From assembly GCA_035477595.1 (NCBI GenBank), contig DATIKM010000187.1, positions 1 through 20,940 of the forward strand: a DNA stretch of 20,940 nucleotides. The letters are read 5' to 3'. Made by a program: the position numbers and the translations under genes. Positions 13,632-20,940 of the stretch are shown here, one piece after another. The notes under the pieces are model-generated. The model was not told the DNA's origin. It did no database searches and saw only the letters and a program-made list of their open reading frames with translations. The stretch comes from DATIKM01 sp035477595 (GTDB lineage: Bacteria > Armatimonadota > Chthonomonadetes > Chthonomonadales > CAJBBX01). Numbering within the stretch: position 1 is the first letter of the stretch; each line of letters starts with the position of its first letter.

Positions 13632-15442
13632 CGCGAGCGGCTCGGAACAGGCAGCGTCGTCTCGTAGATGGGCACGAGACTGTCACCGTAGTACACGCGC
13701 ACCCGCATGGTGCGCCCGTAGACCTCCACCTTCCGACGGATCACGTCGCCCTCGCCATGGACATCGTCAACCGTGACATGCGTACCGCGATCGTCGTCGT
13801 ACTCGATGCGGACCTGGCGCCTGCCCTTGCCGTCACGCTTCACCTCGACCTCAAGATCCATCGTGTGGGGCCCATCATCAGCAGGCTCGGGCGGGCTCAG
13901 GCGGCCCGCACCGATGGTATCCCGCTCCCGGTGCTCGGGTCCATCTGAAAGCGTGAGCGCCACGGCCAGGTCACGATCGACGCGCTTGCCTGCCCTGGGG
14001 TTCTGTGAGACCACGGCGTTGTGGGCCACCGTATCGTGGAACGCGCGGTTCACCGCACCGAGAGTAAGCCCTGCGGAACGCAATCTGCTCTCCGCCGCCT
14101 CGGCGCTCAGGCCCTTGAGGTCCGGGACCCAGACCATGCGCGAACCCCTGCTCACCCAGACGTTCACGGTCCGGCCCGCTGCCACCGTCTGGCCTGCGGG
14201 CACATCCATGCGGAACACAATGTCGGCAGCGTGGCGGTCGGAGAACTCCCTGTGCTCGATGAGTCGCACGTTGGCGGCGCTGGACGCCTTCAGGGCATCC
14301 TCCAGCCGCATGCCCACAAGGTCTGGCAGCCGGTTCTCGGCCGGCTTGGACAGCAGGGCCAGCCAGATGGCACTGCCAGCGACAACTGCCACCAGAAACA
14401 GCGCCAGCGCGGCGTAGAGCATCACCCGAAGCCACGCGGGCAGGCTGTCGTCTCGGCCGGCGGTCGGCGCCATGCGTGTCACTCCCGGGCCGGGCGCGGC
14501 GAGCGGTGCCGGCGCATTCGCGGGTTGAGTGGTGGGACGGGCTGTCGAAGCTGCGCTGCGCTCGACAGGCGCCGCAGCGCCCTGATGCTCGAGCGGGGTC
14601 CACGACAGGGGCTTCCCGAACCGGAGCGCATCGCGTATAGCCTTGAGGTCGTTCAGCAGATCGGCAACGCTCGCATACCGGTGCTCAGGACGGACCTGCA
14701 GCGCCTTCATCACCACGCCATCGAGCGACCGGGGCACACCGTTGTTCAGAGCGCGCGGCGAGGGTATGGGCTCGTTCTGCTGGCGCATCGCGACGACCAC
14801 CGGCGTCTCACCGGGATAGGGCACGCGCGCCGTGAGCATCTCAAAGAGCATCGCCCCAAAGGCGTAGATGTCGGCCGATACCGAGCGAGGCCCGCCCGCC
14901 GCCACCTCAGGCGCCTGGTAGTAAGCGGCATGGGCCAGGTGGCTCGCACGATCCTGGGAGATCGCCTCCAGAACGGGCGCCATCCCGAAGTCCGTGACCT
15001 TAACCGCGCCCTCGGGGCTTACCATCACGTTCTGCGGCCGGAGGTCACCGTGAACCACGCCGTTCGCGTGCGCGTGCTGCAGCGCCTCCGCGATCGACAC
15101 GGCGAGGTCGACCGCTAGGGATGGCTGGACGGGCGCAATCCGACGCATCCGCTCCTTCATGTCCATACCGCGAACGAACTCGGTGACCAGAACCGGAACA
15201 CCCTCGTTTTCGGCGACCTCTGTCAGGCGCGCGATGTTCGGATGCACGAGCCCGGCAACCCCGGCAGCGGACTCTCTCAGGGCCTCGCAGAACCCCGCGT
15301 CGTGCGCCAGGAAGGGGTGCGGCAACTTCAGCGCCACGACTCGGCTGAGCACCGTGTCGCGCGCCTTGACAACCTGGAACAGCGCGCCCTCGCCGAGTCG
15401 CTCCAGCGCCTCGTAGCGCGTGCCAATGGTGCGACCAATCAC
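13628..15442 (-). CDS. pknB: PASTA-domain Ser/Thr protein kinase
   Basis: A 604-residue transmembrane kinase that senses cell-wall material. The kinase domain (8-270) has LGEGALFQV, K39 (VALK), catalytic loop HGDLRPQN (131-138), DFG (151-153) and YYQAPE (174-179). The usual HRD arginine is Gly, making it a non-RD-type kinase, but the catalytic Asp133 and Asn138 are kept. After a Pro/Ala-rich linker comes one membrane helix (338-365) and two PASTA repeats (about 370-433 and 436-501). Unusually, about 100 further beta-rich residues follow (HTMDLEVEVKR to the end). GTG 15442 has GAGGG seven bases upstream; the open frame to 15508 adds non-family residues. Its stop overlaps rpe. Confidence 0.93.
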   Translation of the reverse strand: MIGRTIGTRYEALERLGEGALFQVVKARDTVLSRVVALKLPHPFLAHDAGFCEALRESAAGVAGLVHPNIARLTEVAENEGVPVLVTEFVRGMDMKERMRRIAPVQPSLAVDLAVSIAEALQHAHANGVVHGDLRPQNVMVSPEGAVKVTDFGMAPVLEAISQDRASHLAHAAYYQAPEVAAGGPRSVSADIYAFGAMLFEMLTARVPYPGETPVVVAMRQQNEPIPSPRALNNGVPRSLDGVVMKALQVRPEHRYASVADLLNDLKAIRDALRFGKPLSWTPLEHQGAAAPVERSAASTARPTTQPANAPAPLAAPGPGVTRMAPTAGRDDSLPAWLRVMLYAALALFLVAVVAGSAIWLALLSKPAENRLPDLVGMRLEDALKASSAANVRLIEHREFSDRHAADIVFRMDVPAGQTVAAGRTVNVWVSRGSRMVWVPDLKGLSAEAAESRLRSAGLTLGAVNRAFHDTVAHNAVVSQNPRAGKRVDRDLAVALTLSDGPEHRERDTIGAGRLSPPEPADDGPHTMDLEVEVKRDGKGRRQVRIEYDDDRGTHVTVDDVHGEGDVIRRKVEVYGRTMRVRVYYGDSLVPIYETTLPVPSRSR

Positions 15443-15538
15443 AGAAGCGCCCTCGCCACCTCGGACGCATGCCGACACGTCCGGCCGTGGGCCACAGGAC
15501 TGCGCCATGTCGGCGCTGGGAGCCGACCTCCGTCAGAG

Positions 15539-15826
15539 CTATCCACGAGTATGTCGCTCCGGCCGCGCAGATGCGGGGCGTGCGAGCACTGCGTAAGCGA
15601 TCGACCCCAGCAGAAGCAGAACGTAGAGGGGAGACAGGTCGATCTCGGCGAGGGCGGGCAGTGCCGTATCGCCGTGCAAGAGGAGGTTAGTGCGCTGAAG
15701 GGTGCCAAGGTACTGGAGCGCCGGAACCGCGAGCCAGCCAGCGGCCAGGAGGCACGCAATCAGCCCCCTGCTGTCGGCCCCGCCCTCGAGCTTCCGCACG
15801 CCGCGCTGGCTGCCGACCGATCGCAC
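15539..15826 (-). CDS. Small membrane protein between aroB and pknB
   Basis: About 95 residues with two hydrophobic helices, one around SRGLIACLLAAGWLAVPA and one around LSPLYVLLLLGSIAYAVLA, joined by a loop of roughly 25 residues. The C-terminus is basic (RPASARPERHTRG). GTG 15826 has GGGGAG eight bases upstream. An alternative GTG at 15853, three bases after the aroB stop, would add nine Arg/Val-rich residues. The helix-loop-helix layout resembles the small membrane protein at 12598-12963, but there is no clear sequence similarity. Function unknown. Confidence 0.65.
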   Translation of the reverse strand: MRSVGSQRGVRKLEGGADSRGLIACLLAAGWLAVPALQYLGTLQRTNLLLHGDTALPALAEIDLSPLYVLLLLGSIAYAVLARPASARPERHTRG

Positions 15827-15856
15827 TGGCCGAACTCCCCGCACCGGTCGCACCAG

Positions 15857-16948
15857 TTACCGGACAGACACATGCCGGCGGAGGCCCGCCAGCACCGCCT
15901 GCTCCGGCACCTCTTCGACCACCACCTCCGCCAGTCGCCGCGCCAGCACAAACCGGGGCCGACCACCGACCGCCTTCTTGTCGCGCAACAGAGCGGCCAG
16001 GATCTCCTGGGGGCTCACGTCGTCTGGCAACGCGGCGGGCAGCCCGAGATCGAGTACCGCACCGCGTACTTCGGCCGTCAGATCGGGCGGCGTGATGCCA
16101 GCCTCCTCACCGATCAGGCAGGCCGCTACCATGCCGATGGCCACGGCCTCGCCATGGAGGTAGCGGCAGTACCCCGTCAGCGACTCCACCGCGTGGCCAA
16201 CCGTGTGCCCAAAGTTCAGGATGGCCCGCCGGCCACTCTCCGTCTCGTCCTCCGACACGATGGCTGCCTTGATCGCGCAACAGCCCGAGATGATCGGCTC
16301 GAGGGTCGCCGGGTCGCCCGCCAACAGCGATGTGTACTGCGACCGCACGAGGCGAAATAAGGGCTCGTTGCAGATGATACCATACTTGATCACCTCGGCC
16401 AAGCCCGCTCGGAGATCTCGCCGAGGGAGTGTTGCCAGAGTGAGAACGTCGGCGAACACGGCACGCGGCTGATGGAACGCACCGACCAGGTTCTTGCCGT
16501 CAGGCAGGTCCACCCCTACCTTGCCGCCGACAGCTGCATCGACTTGGGCCAGCAACGTCGTTGGCGCCTGCACCACGGGAATGCCGCGCATGTAGGTGGC
16601 CGCTGCGAAGCCACCGGTGTCGCCAAGCATGCCTCCGCCCAGCACGACCACTACGCCTCGGCGGTCGATTCCGGCCCGCACCATGCGGGACCACAGGCGC
16701 GTCACCGTGCGGATCGTCTTGTGGCGCTCGCCTGGCGGCGTCGTGATCACCGCCAGTGGAACCCCGACATGATCCAGCCCGGCCATGAGCGCGGGTCCGT
16801 GCAGCTTCAGCAGGCGGGGATGGGAGACGATCGCAATGCGACTCGGCGTCAGGTTCTCGGCAACCCAAGGCCCCAGATGCCCGAGCACCCCCGCACCAAC
16901 CGTGACCGTGTAGCTGCGGGCCCCAAGCTCCACACGTATCCCGCTCAC
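15857..16948 (-). CDS. aroB: 3-dehydroquinate synthase
   Basis: Second enzyme of the shikimate pathway; converts DAHP to 3-dehydroquinate using NAD and a divalent metal. The 363 residues are standard. Signature segments are PPGERHKTI, the NAD loop GGGMLGDTGGFAAA, RGIPVVQAPTTLLAQVDAAVGGK with GVDLPDGKNLVGAFHQP, the metal ligand in LAEVIKYGII, and the His ligands in LNFGHTVGHAVE and YLHGEAVAIGM. GTG 16948 overlaps the aroK TGA by 4 nt (GTGA). It is the third gene of an aroC-aroK-aroB run behind the secretin. Confidence 0.97.
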   Translation of the reverse strand: MSGIRVELGARSYTVTVGAGVLGHLGPWVAENLTPSRIAIVSHPRLLKLHGPALMAGLDHVGVPLAVITTPPGERHKTIRTVTRLWSRMVRAGIDRRGVVVVLGGGMLGDTGGFAAATYMRGIPVVQAPTTLLAQVDAAVGGKVGVDLPDGKNLVGAFHQPRAVFADVLTLATLPRRDLRAGLAEVIKYGIICNEPLFRLVRSQYTSLLAGDPATLEPIISGCCAIKAAIVSEDETESGRRAILNFGHTVGHAVESLTGYCRYLHGEAVAIGMVAACLIGEEAGITPPDLTAEVRGAVLDLGLPAALPDDVSPQEILAALLRDKKAVGGRPRFVLARRLAEVVVEEVPEQAVLAGLRRHVSVR

Positions 16949-17496
16949 GTGCCACGACCCTGGAGGTCAAACCATCGCACGGCAACCCCCCTGTACGCCG
17001 AGATCACCCGTTGCGCGATGGCGGCCGGGAGCTCCGATTGCCCGTCGACGACTGCATGAGCTGCAGAACGGTAGTATGACTCCCGTTGGCCGAGCAGCAC
17101 GCCCAGCCTCCTCGCTGCCTCCGAGCCTGTCTCTAGCAAGGGTCGCGACGTGTCACCTTCGGTGCGCTCCATGACGGCCTGTGGGCTGACCGACAGGTAC
17201 ACCACCACGCACCGGGCCCGGAGTGCCTCCACGTTCCGAGGCAGCAGGACCGCCCCACCGCCCGTAGCGATGACGACGCGATCTCGCATCGCTGCCAACT
17301 CGACAGCCGCAGTCTCCATCTCGCGGAACCTCGGCTCGCCCCACTGCTCGAACACTTCGCGCACGCTCATCCCGGACCGATCCTCCACCAGCTTGTCCGT
17401 ATCGAGGAACGCGAAGCCCAGGCGCTCTGAGCATATGCGACCTACCGTGCTCTTGCCGCTCGCCATGAAGCCCACCAGCGCGAGGTTGGGCGCCAC
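16945..17496 (-). CDS. aroK: Shikimate kinase
   Basis: Phosphorylates shikimate at the 3-position with ATP. The 183 residues show the Walker A loop GFMASGKST (9-17, where most homologues have GSGKST), D34 in LDTDKLVE, substrate-binding R58 in EPRFREME, the GGG motif in VIATGGGAVL (79-81), and the lid segment RPLLE. GTG 17496 comes seven bases after the aroC stop; no convincing Shine-Dalgarno is seen, so translation probably relies on ribosomes finishing aroC. The last 20 residues (SAYRGVAVRWFDLQGRGT) extend slightly past the usual end. Confidence 0.95.
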   Translation of the reverse strand: MAPNLALVGFMASGKSTVGRICSERLGFAFLDTDKLVEDRSGMSVREVFEQWGEPRFREMETAAVELAAMRDRVVIATGGGAVLLPRNVEALRARCVVVYLSVSPQAVMERTEGDTSRPLLETGSEAARRLGVLLGQRESYYRSAAHAVVDGQSELPAAIAQRVISAYRGVAVRWFDLQGRGT

Positions 17497-17503
17497 GGCC
17501 GCG

Positions 17504-18679
17504 CTAGTTCGGACTCTCGCAGCGACGGCGAACCTCGGCCATGTAGGATGCGTGGTTCCGCTTCAGCTCCGCCACACTGTCTCCTCCGAACTTCTCGAGG
17601 ACGGCCTCTGCAAGCACCATGCACACCATCGCTTCACCGATCACGGCCGCTGCCGGAACAGCGCACACGTCCGATCGCTCGTAGTGGGCCTGAACCGCCT
17701 CTTTGGACCGCATGTTAACCGACCTGAGCGGCCGCTTCAGCGTGGAAAGAGGCTTCATCGCAGCACGTACGACCACGGGCTCGCCGTTCGTCATGCCACC
17801 CTCGACTCCGCCAGCGTTGTTCGTCGCGCGACGGAAGCCGGTACCGGGGACGTGCACGATCTCGTCATGGACCTCGCTACCGGGCCGGCGAGCTACGTCG
17901 AAACCCATCCCGACCTCGACCCCCTTGATCGCCTGAATGCCCATCAGTGCGCCAGCCAGTCGGCCGTCCAGCCGCCGGTCCCAGTGGACGTGACTGCCCA
18001 GACCAGGCGGGCATCCCAGGGCAGCCACCTCGAACACGCCACCGAGCGTGTCGCCAGCCTCGGCCGCCTGGTCGATCGCCCGCATGGCGTCCTTCTCTGC
18101 ATCGGGGTAACCCATGCGCACCGGCGACGTCTCGGCGGCCTCGGCCAGGGCGCCGTAGTCCGGCGCCTCCGCACGCGGAACAGCGACACCGCCGATCACG
18201 GTCACATGGCTGAAAACCCGCACACCTATCTGGGCCAGTAGCTGCCGGCACACGGCCCCAACGGCCACGAGCATCGCGGTGCCGCGTGCGCTGGAGCGTT
18301 CCAGAACATCGCGAAGGTCGTCGGTGGAGTACTTCAGCATCCCGGAGAAGTCCGCGTGCCCAGGCCGCGCCTCCTCGATCGGCGGCGGGGGCGCGACGGA
18401 AGGCTCCACCGCCATGCGGTCACGCCAGTTCTCGAAGTCACGGTTGCGCACAAGCAGTGTGACGGGACTGCCTAGCGTTCGCCCGAACCGGACCCCCGTG
18501 AGCACCTCAGCCTCGTCAGACTCGATCTGCTGCCGCCCGCCTCGGCCATGGCCCGCCTGACGCCGGCGCAGCTCCGCATTGATCGTGTCCAGGTCGACCT
18601 CTAGCCCTGCCGGCAGTCCCTCCACCATCGCGGAGAGCGAAGGCCCGTGCGACTCACCGCCCGTCAGAACTCGAAGCAC
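17504..18679 (-). CDS. aroC: Chorismate synthase
   Basis: Last step of the shikimate pathway; FMN-dependent elimination of phosphate from EPSP. The 391 residues include the family signatures GESHGPSLSAMVEGLPAG (near the N-terminus), RRQAGHGRGGRQ, the RPGHADFSGMLKY segment, ERSSARGTA, and the C-terminal signature RSDVCAVPAAAVIGEAM. The start is GTG 18679, preceded by GGAAGGAAG on the minus strand. It follows the secretin gene after 178 bases containing a 15-bp hairpin, and leads into aroK with a 7-nt gap. Confidence 0.97.
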   Translation of the reverse strand: MLRVLTGGESHGPSLSAMVEGLPAGLEVDLDTINAELRRRQAGHGRGGRQQIESDEAEVLTGVRFGRTLGSPVTLLVRNRDFENWRDRMAVEPSVAPPPPIEEARPGHADFSGMLKYSTDDLRDVLERSSARGTAMLVAVGAVCRQLLAQIGVRVFSHVTVIGGVAVPRAEAPDYGALAEAAETSPVRMGYPDAEKDAMRAIDQAAEAGDTLGGVFEVAALGCPPGLGSHVHWDRRLDGRLAGALMGIQAIKGVEVGMGFDVARRPGSEVHDEIVHVPGTGFRRATNNAGGVEGGMTNGEPVVVRAAMKPLSTLKRPLRSVNMRSKEAVQAHYERSDVCAVPAAAVIGEAMVCMVLAEAVLEKFGGDSVAELKRNHASYMAEVRRRCESPN

Positions 18680-18707
18680 GCGCCTGCTTCCTTCCCTCGG
18701 TACTGAC

Positions 18708-18743
18708 AGGGGCGGGGCACGGCCTATACCGTGCCCCGCCCCT
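18708..18743 (-). terminator. 15-bp hairpin between secretin and aroC
   Basis: AGGGGCGGGGCACGG (18708-18722) pairs perfectly with CCGTGCCCCGCCCCT (18729-18743) around a 6-nt loop. It lies 115 bases after the secretin stop and 28 bases before the aroC start. No U-tract follows, so it may be an atypical terminator, an attenuator or an RNA processing site that lowers aro expression relative to the secretin. Confidence 0.5.
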
Positions 18744-18857
18744 ACCCGTGTTCGCTGCCACCAACGACAGGCCAGATCCTATCTCGGTTGCGCCTGCAGA
18801 CACACGCCACGCCGAGACGAAAGCTCCGCTTCGCTGCAGCAGCCACGTATAGCTCAC

Positions 18858-20606
18858 TTACCGCGGCTGAGGCACCTCGCCGGCGCCGCCCACCACGACG
18901 CCATCACCACCAGGATCGGGGATCACGGATGCCGTCACGAAGATGAGCAGCTCCTCGTCAGCGACTGTGGTCGACCGCGTGCGGAACAATGAACCGATTA
19001 TGGGCAGATCCCCCAAGATCGGAACTTTCCTCGCCGACGTGCGCTCGTTCTTGGACTGGAGGCCACCGATCACGATCGTGTCCCCATCCCTTACGCGGCG
19101 GCTAACCTGGATGGTCTGCTCTGTGACGATGGGGAGCGTGCCGCCAGCCGGGTTCGCAACCTCTGCCACGATGTCGCTCAGTTGCGGGGTCACGATCAGC
19201 GTGATCGTGTTGTCGTTATTGATGCGGGGGATGACGAACAGAGACGTCTGCACCGGCAAGAACGTCACTTGGGTCTGGGTCATGGCCGCGCCACCGCCCC
19301 AGCCCGCGACCGCACCCGTGGTGATGATCGGAACGAAGCGGCCAACCTGGATGGACACCCCGACGTTGTTCATCGTGGTGACCATCGGCGCGTTGATCAG
19401 TCTGCCCCTGCCCTCAGTGATCGTTGCTCGCAGGTGGTTGACAATGTTGCCTGTGGCATAGTTGACGAAGATGTCGCCAGCAGCGAACGTGTTGCCAGTG
19501 CCGGCCGTCAGCGTGCCACGAGCGATGTGCCAGTCAATGCCGAAGGTGCGCAGATCGTCTTGCCGCACGGTCACGAACTGGGCCTGGATCATAACCTGCC
19601 GCTGCTGAATGTCGAGCATGCGGATAAGCTCGCGAAGCTCAGCCACCTCGACCGGGTCGCCCCGCACGATGATGGAGTTGTCCGCATCGAAGGCGAATAT
19701 CCGCTCGATGTTCGGGAACAGGTTGCCTGCAGCTGCCCCGACCTGGCCGCCCATACCGCCGAGCTGGCCGCCCATACCGCCGAGCTGACCGCCCATACCG
19801 CCGAACTGGCCGCCCATACCGCCGAACTGACCACCACCCATGCCGCCGAACTGACCACCGCCCATACCACCGCCCATACCGCCGCGACGGAACTGGTGCG
19901 CCTCATCGACGCTCGCGCCGGCGGTAGGCGCAATGGGGGCCTGCGCAGAGGGAGAGGTGGGAACCTCGGGGGCAACCCCTTGGCCGCCGCCAGCGTTGGC
20001 GCGGGTTTGCATCGCCAGTGAGCGCTCGTTGAAGTTATCGAACGCACGCCGCGACGCAATCACGCCATCGTAGAGCAGGGCGTCCTCAATCGCGTTCAGG
20101 CGATCCTGGTGGTTAAACACGACGGACAGGATCTGCCCCGGCCGGGTGTTATGCAGTCTGATCTTCTCAGTCACCACGCGCCGAGGCTGAGGCGGTGTGA
20201 CCTTCACGGGCTCAGGGGCGGGAGCCGCTCTAGGGGCCTCCGGCTCAGGATCTCGTCGCGGGCCGATCACGAAGACACCATTCTCCGTGCGCAGCGACGC
20301 GCCAGCCGACAGGCACATCAGCCTCAGAACGGTCTCCAGTGGCTTGTTCTCGAGGTTGATGTCAACCCGACCGTAAGGCCTGTCGGACGACTCCACAACG
20401 ATCTCAGCGCCGGTCTGAGACATCAGCAGCTGCACAGCCGCCCGTAGATCGGCGCCCGCGAGGTTAATGCGGGCTACAACCGTCTGCCTCGGATCGGCTG
20501 TGGTCTCCTGCGCCCTCGCTGGCGTCGCGAACGACGCCAGTCCCAGTGCAAGCGCCGCCGCGGCGGAACCGCACATCAGGCTGGCTGTACGACAGCGCAA
20601 GCCCAT
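18858..20606 (-). CDS. pilQ: Secretin (PilQ/GspD-type outer-membrane channel)
   Basis: Forms the outer-membrane gate for type IV pili or type II secretion. 582 residues: signal peptide (1-32, cleavage near ARAQ), an STN/N0-like domain (about 42-115, INLAGADLRAAVQLLMSQTG), a Pro-rich linker, an N1-like domain (146-200), a Gly/Met/Phe/Leu-rich insert (242-288), a second N-domain (302-345, FAFDADNSIIVRGDPVEVAEL), then the secretin core (345-562) with VPILGDLPIIGSLFRTRS near the end. AAGGAGG eight bases before ATG 20606 sets the start, discarding an open frame to 20723. The pilQ name is favoured because pilQ-aroK-aroB linkage is widespread. No lipobox is present. Confidence 0.92.
   Translation of the reverse strand: MGLRCRTASLMCGSAAAALALGLASFATPARAQETTADPRQTVVARINLAGADLRAAVQLLMSQTGAEIVVESSDRPYGRVDINLENKPLETVLRLMCLSAGASLRTENGVFVIGPRRDPEPEAPRAAPAPEPVKVTPPQPRRVVTEKIRLHNTRPGQILSVVFNHQDRLNAIEDALLYDGVIASRRAFDNFNERSLAMQTRANAGGGQGVAPEVPTSPSAQAPIAPTAGASVDEAHQFRRGGMGGGMGGGQFGGMGGGQFGGMGGQFGGMGGQLGGMGGQLGGMGGQVGAAAGNLFPNIERIFAFDADNSIIVRGDPVEVAELRELIRMLDIQQRQVMIQAQFVTVRQDDLRTFGIDWHIARGTLTAGTGNTFAAGDIFVNYATGNIVNHLRATITEGRGRLINAPMVTTMNNVGVSIQVGRFVPIITTGAVAGWGGGAAMTQTQVTFLPVQTSLFVIPRINNDNTITLIVTPQLSDIVAEVANPAGGTLPIVTEQTIQVSRRVRDGDTIVIGGLQSKNERTSARKVPILGDLPIIGSLFRTRSTTVADEELLIFVTASVIPDPGGDGVVVGGAGEVPQPR
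19743..19883 (-). repeat. Gly-Met-Gly-Gly-Gln repeat region within secretin
   Basis: Imperfect 21-24 nt direct repeats encode tandem GGMGGQF, GGMGGQL and GGMGGGQF units (secretin residues 242-288). Codon choice is nearly constant between units, so copy number could change by slippage in steps of seven or eight residues without a frameshift. Confidence 0.85.
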
Positions 20607-20689
20607 TCGTATGCCCTCCTTAAGAGCGCTACCGGCTCTTTGCGTCTCGAGCTCACCGCCCGTGCGCACGTCTGTCTTCATTCGAGCGG

Positions 20690-20721
20690 GGTGCCGGGCA
20701 TTTCGACATACGCCCGGCACC
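20690..20721 (-). terminator. 10-bp hairpin upstream of the secretin gene
   Basis: GGTGCCGGGC (20690-20699) pairs with GCCCGGCACC (20712-20721) around a 12-nt loop, 22 bases past the stop codon of the Gly-rich gene. No U-tract is seen. The remaining bases before the secretin hold its Shine-Dalgarno but no clear promoter. Confidence 0.4.
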
Positions 20722-20743
20722 ATCCTGCTCCTACCACCACTAA

Positions 20744-20940
20744 CTAGAAGCGGCCGCCCATGCCACCGCCCATGCCACCGCCCATGCCGCCGCCCATCCG
20801 GCCGCCGCCGAAGCCACCGCCACCCATGCCGCCGCCGAACTGGCCGCCGCCAAAGCCGCCGCCGCCGAAGCCGCCCATACCGCCACCCATGCCGCCCATG
20901 CCGGCGCCAAAGCCGCCCATGCCGCCGCCAAAGCCGCCCA
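20744..20940 (-). CDS. Gly-rich protein, C-terminal part (cut by window edge)
   Basis: The minus strand reads, from the window edge to TAG at 20744-20746, about 65 residues made almost only of Gly with Met, Phe, Gln and Arg (units such as GGGMGGF, GGGMGG and GGGQFGG), ending GGMGGRF. Only the tail is visible, so the main domain cannot be named. It ends 137 bases before the secretin start on the same strand and shares the secretin's GGMGG repeat style. A pilus-assembly gene (pilM/N/O/P-like) with a Gly-rich tail is one guess from position alone. The Ala/Trp-rich reading in another frame is a shadow. Confidence 0.7.
   Translation of the reverse strand, partial: GGFGGGMGGFGAGMGGMGGGMGGFGGGGFGGGQFGGGMGGGGFGGGRMGGGMGGGMGGGMGGRF

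Noticed and set aside
19743..19883. CRISPR-like or minisatellite array
   Set aside because: The repeats are contiguous, lack spacers and stay in frame as GGMGG units within the secretin.
20740..20931. Ala/Trp-rich minus-strand open frame
   Set aside because: It is a frame-shifted shadow of the Gly-rich C-terminus that reads cleanly to TAG 20744.

Overview
The window is GC-rich bacterial chromosome from an organism with an outer membrane, since it carries a type IV pilus/type II secretion secretin. It combines a secretin, aroC-aroK-aroB, a PASTA kinase, a DivIVA-domain protein and many GTG starts. An Armatimonadota-like or similar deep-branching diderm lineage would fit, but this is a low-confidence inference because no rRNA or other phylogenetic marker is present.

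Left part (1-8650) is a patchwork. It opens with the C-terminus of an IS481-like transposase that abuts a fragment of a PPK2-type polyphosphate kinase. Next come two unrecognised minus-strand genes, one of them a small coiled-coil/membrane protein. They are followed by aat (N-end rule aminoacyl transferase) and a PHP-type histidinol phosphatase that appears to start at CTG. A truncated EamA transporter remnant lies against a HIT-family hydrolase that has a very good promoter. A secreted protein with two carbohydrate-binding-like domains converges on a secreted beta-propeller-like protein, with a 23-bp overlap and a good terminator. The propeller gene is head-to-head with a DPP-IV-type serine peptidase. 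The block ends in a decayed zinc alcohol dehydrogenase with an internal deletion and frameshifts.

Right part (8649-20940) is one long minus-strand block. In transcription order it contains: the Gly-rich C-terminus of an unidentified protein (cut by the window edge), the secretin (pilQ-like), aroC, aroK, aroB, a small membrane protein, a PASTA Ser/Thr kinase, rpe, a small two-helix membrane protein, ribD, a Cys/His-rich membrane-anchored protein, a kinase-like protein that lacks catalytic residues, and a DivIVA-domain coiled-coil protein. Several neighbours overlap by 4 nt (ATGA or GTGA), which suggests operons with coupled translation. Strong GC-rich hairpins without U-tracts separate the sub-blocks.

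The most interesting part is the envelope/signalling set: a PASTA kinase with an HGD catalytic loop, a degenerate sibling (HGG, DPG) joined through a membrane helix to a Spy/LTxxQ-like tail, and a DivIVA protein directly downstream. These share a strand with pilus secretin and cell-wall/aromatic precursor genes. A functional link between them is inferred, not shown.
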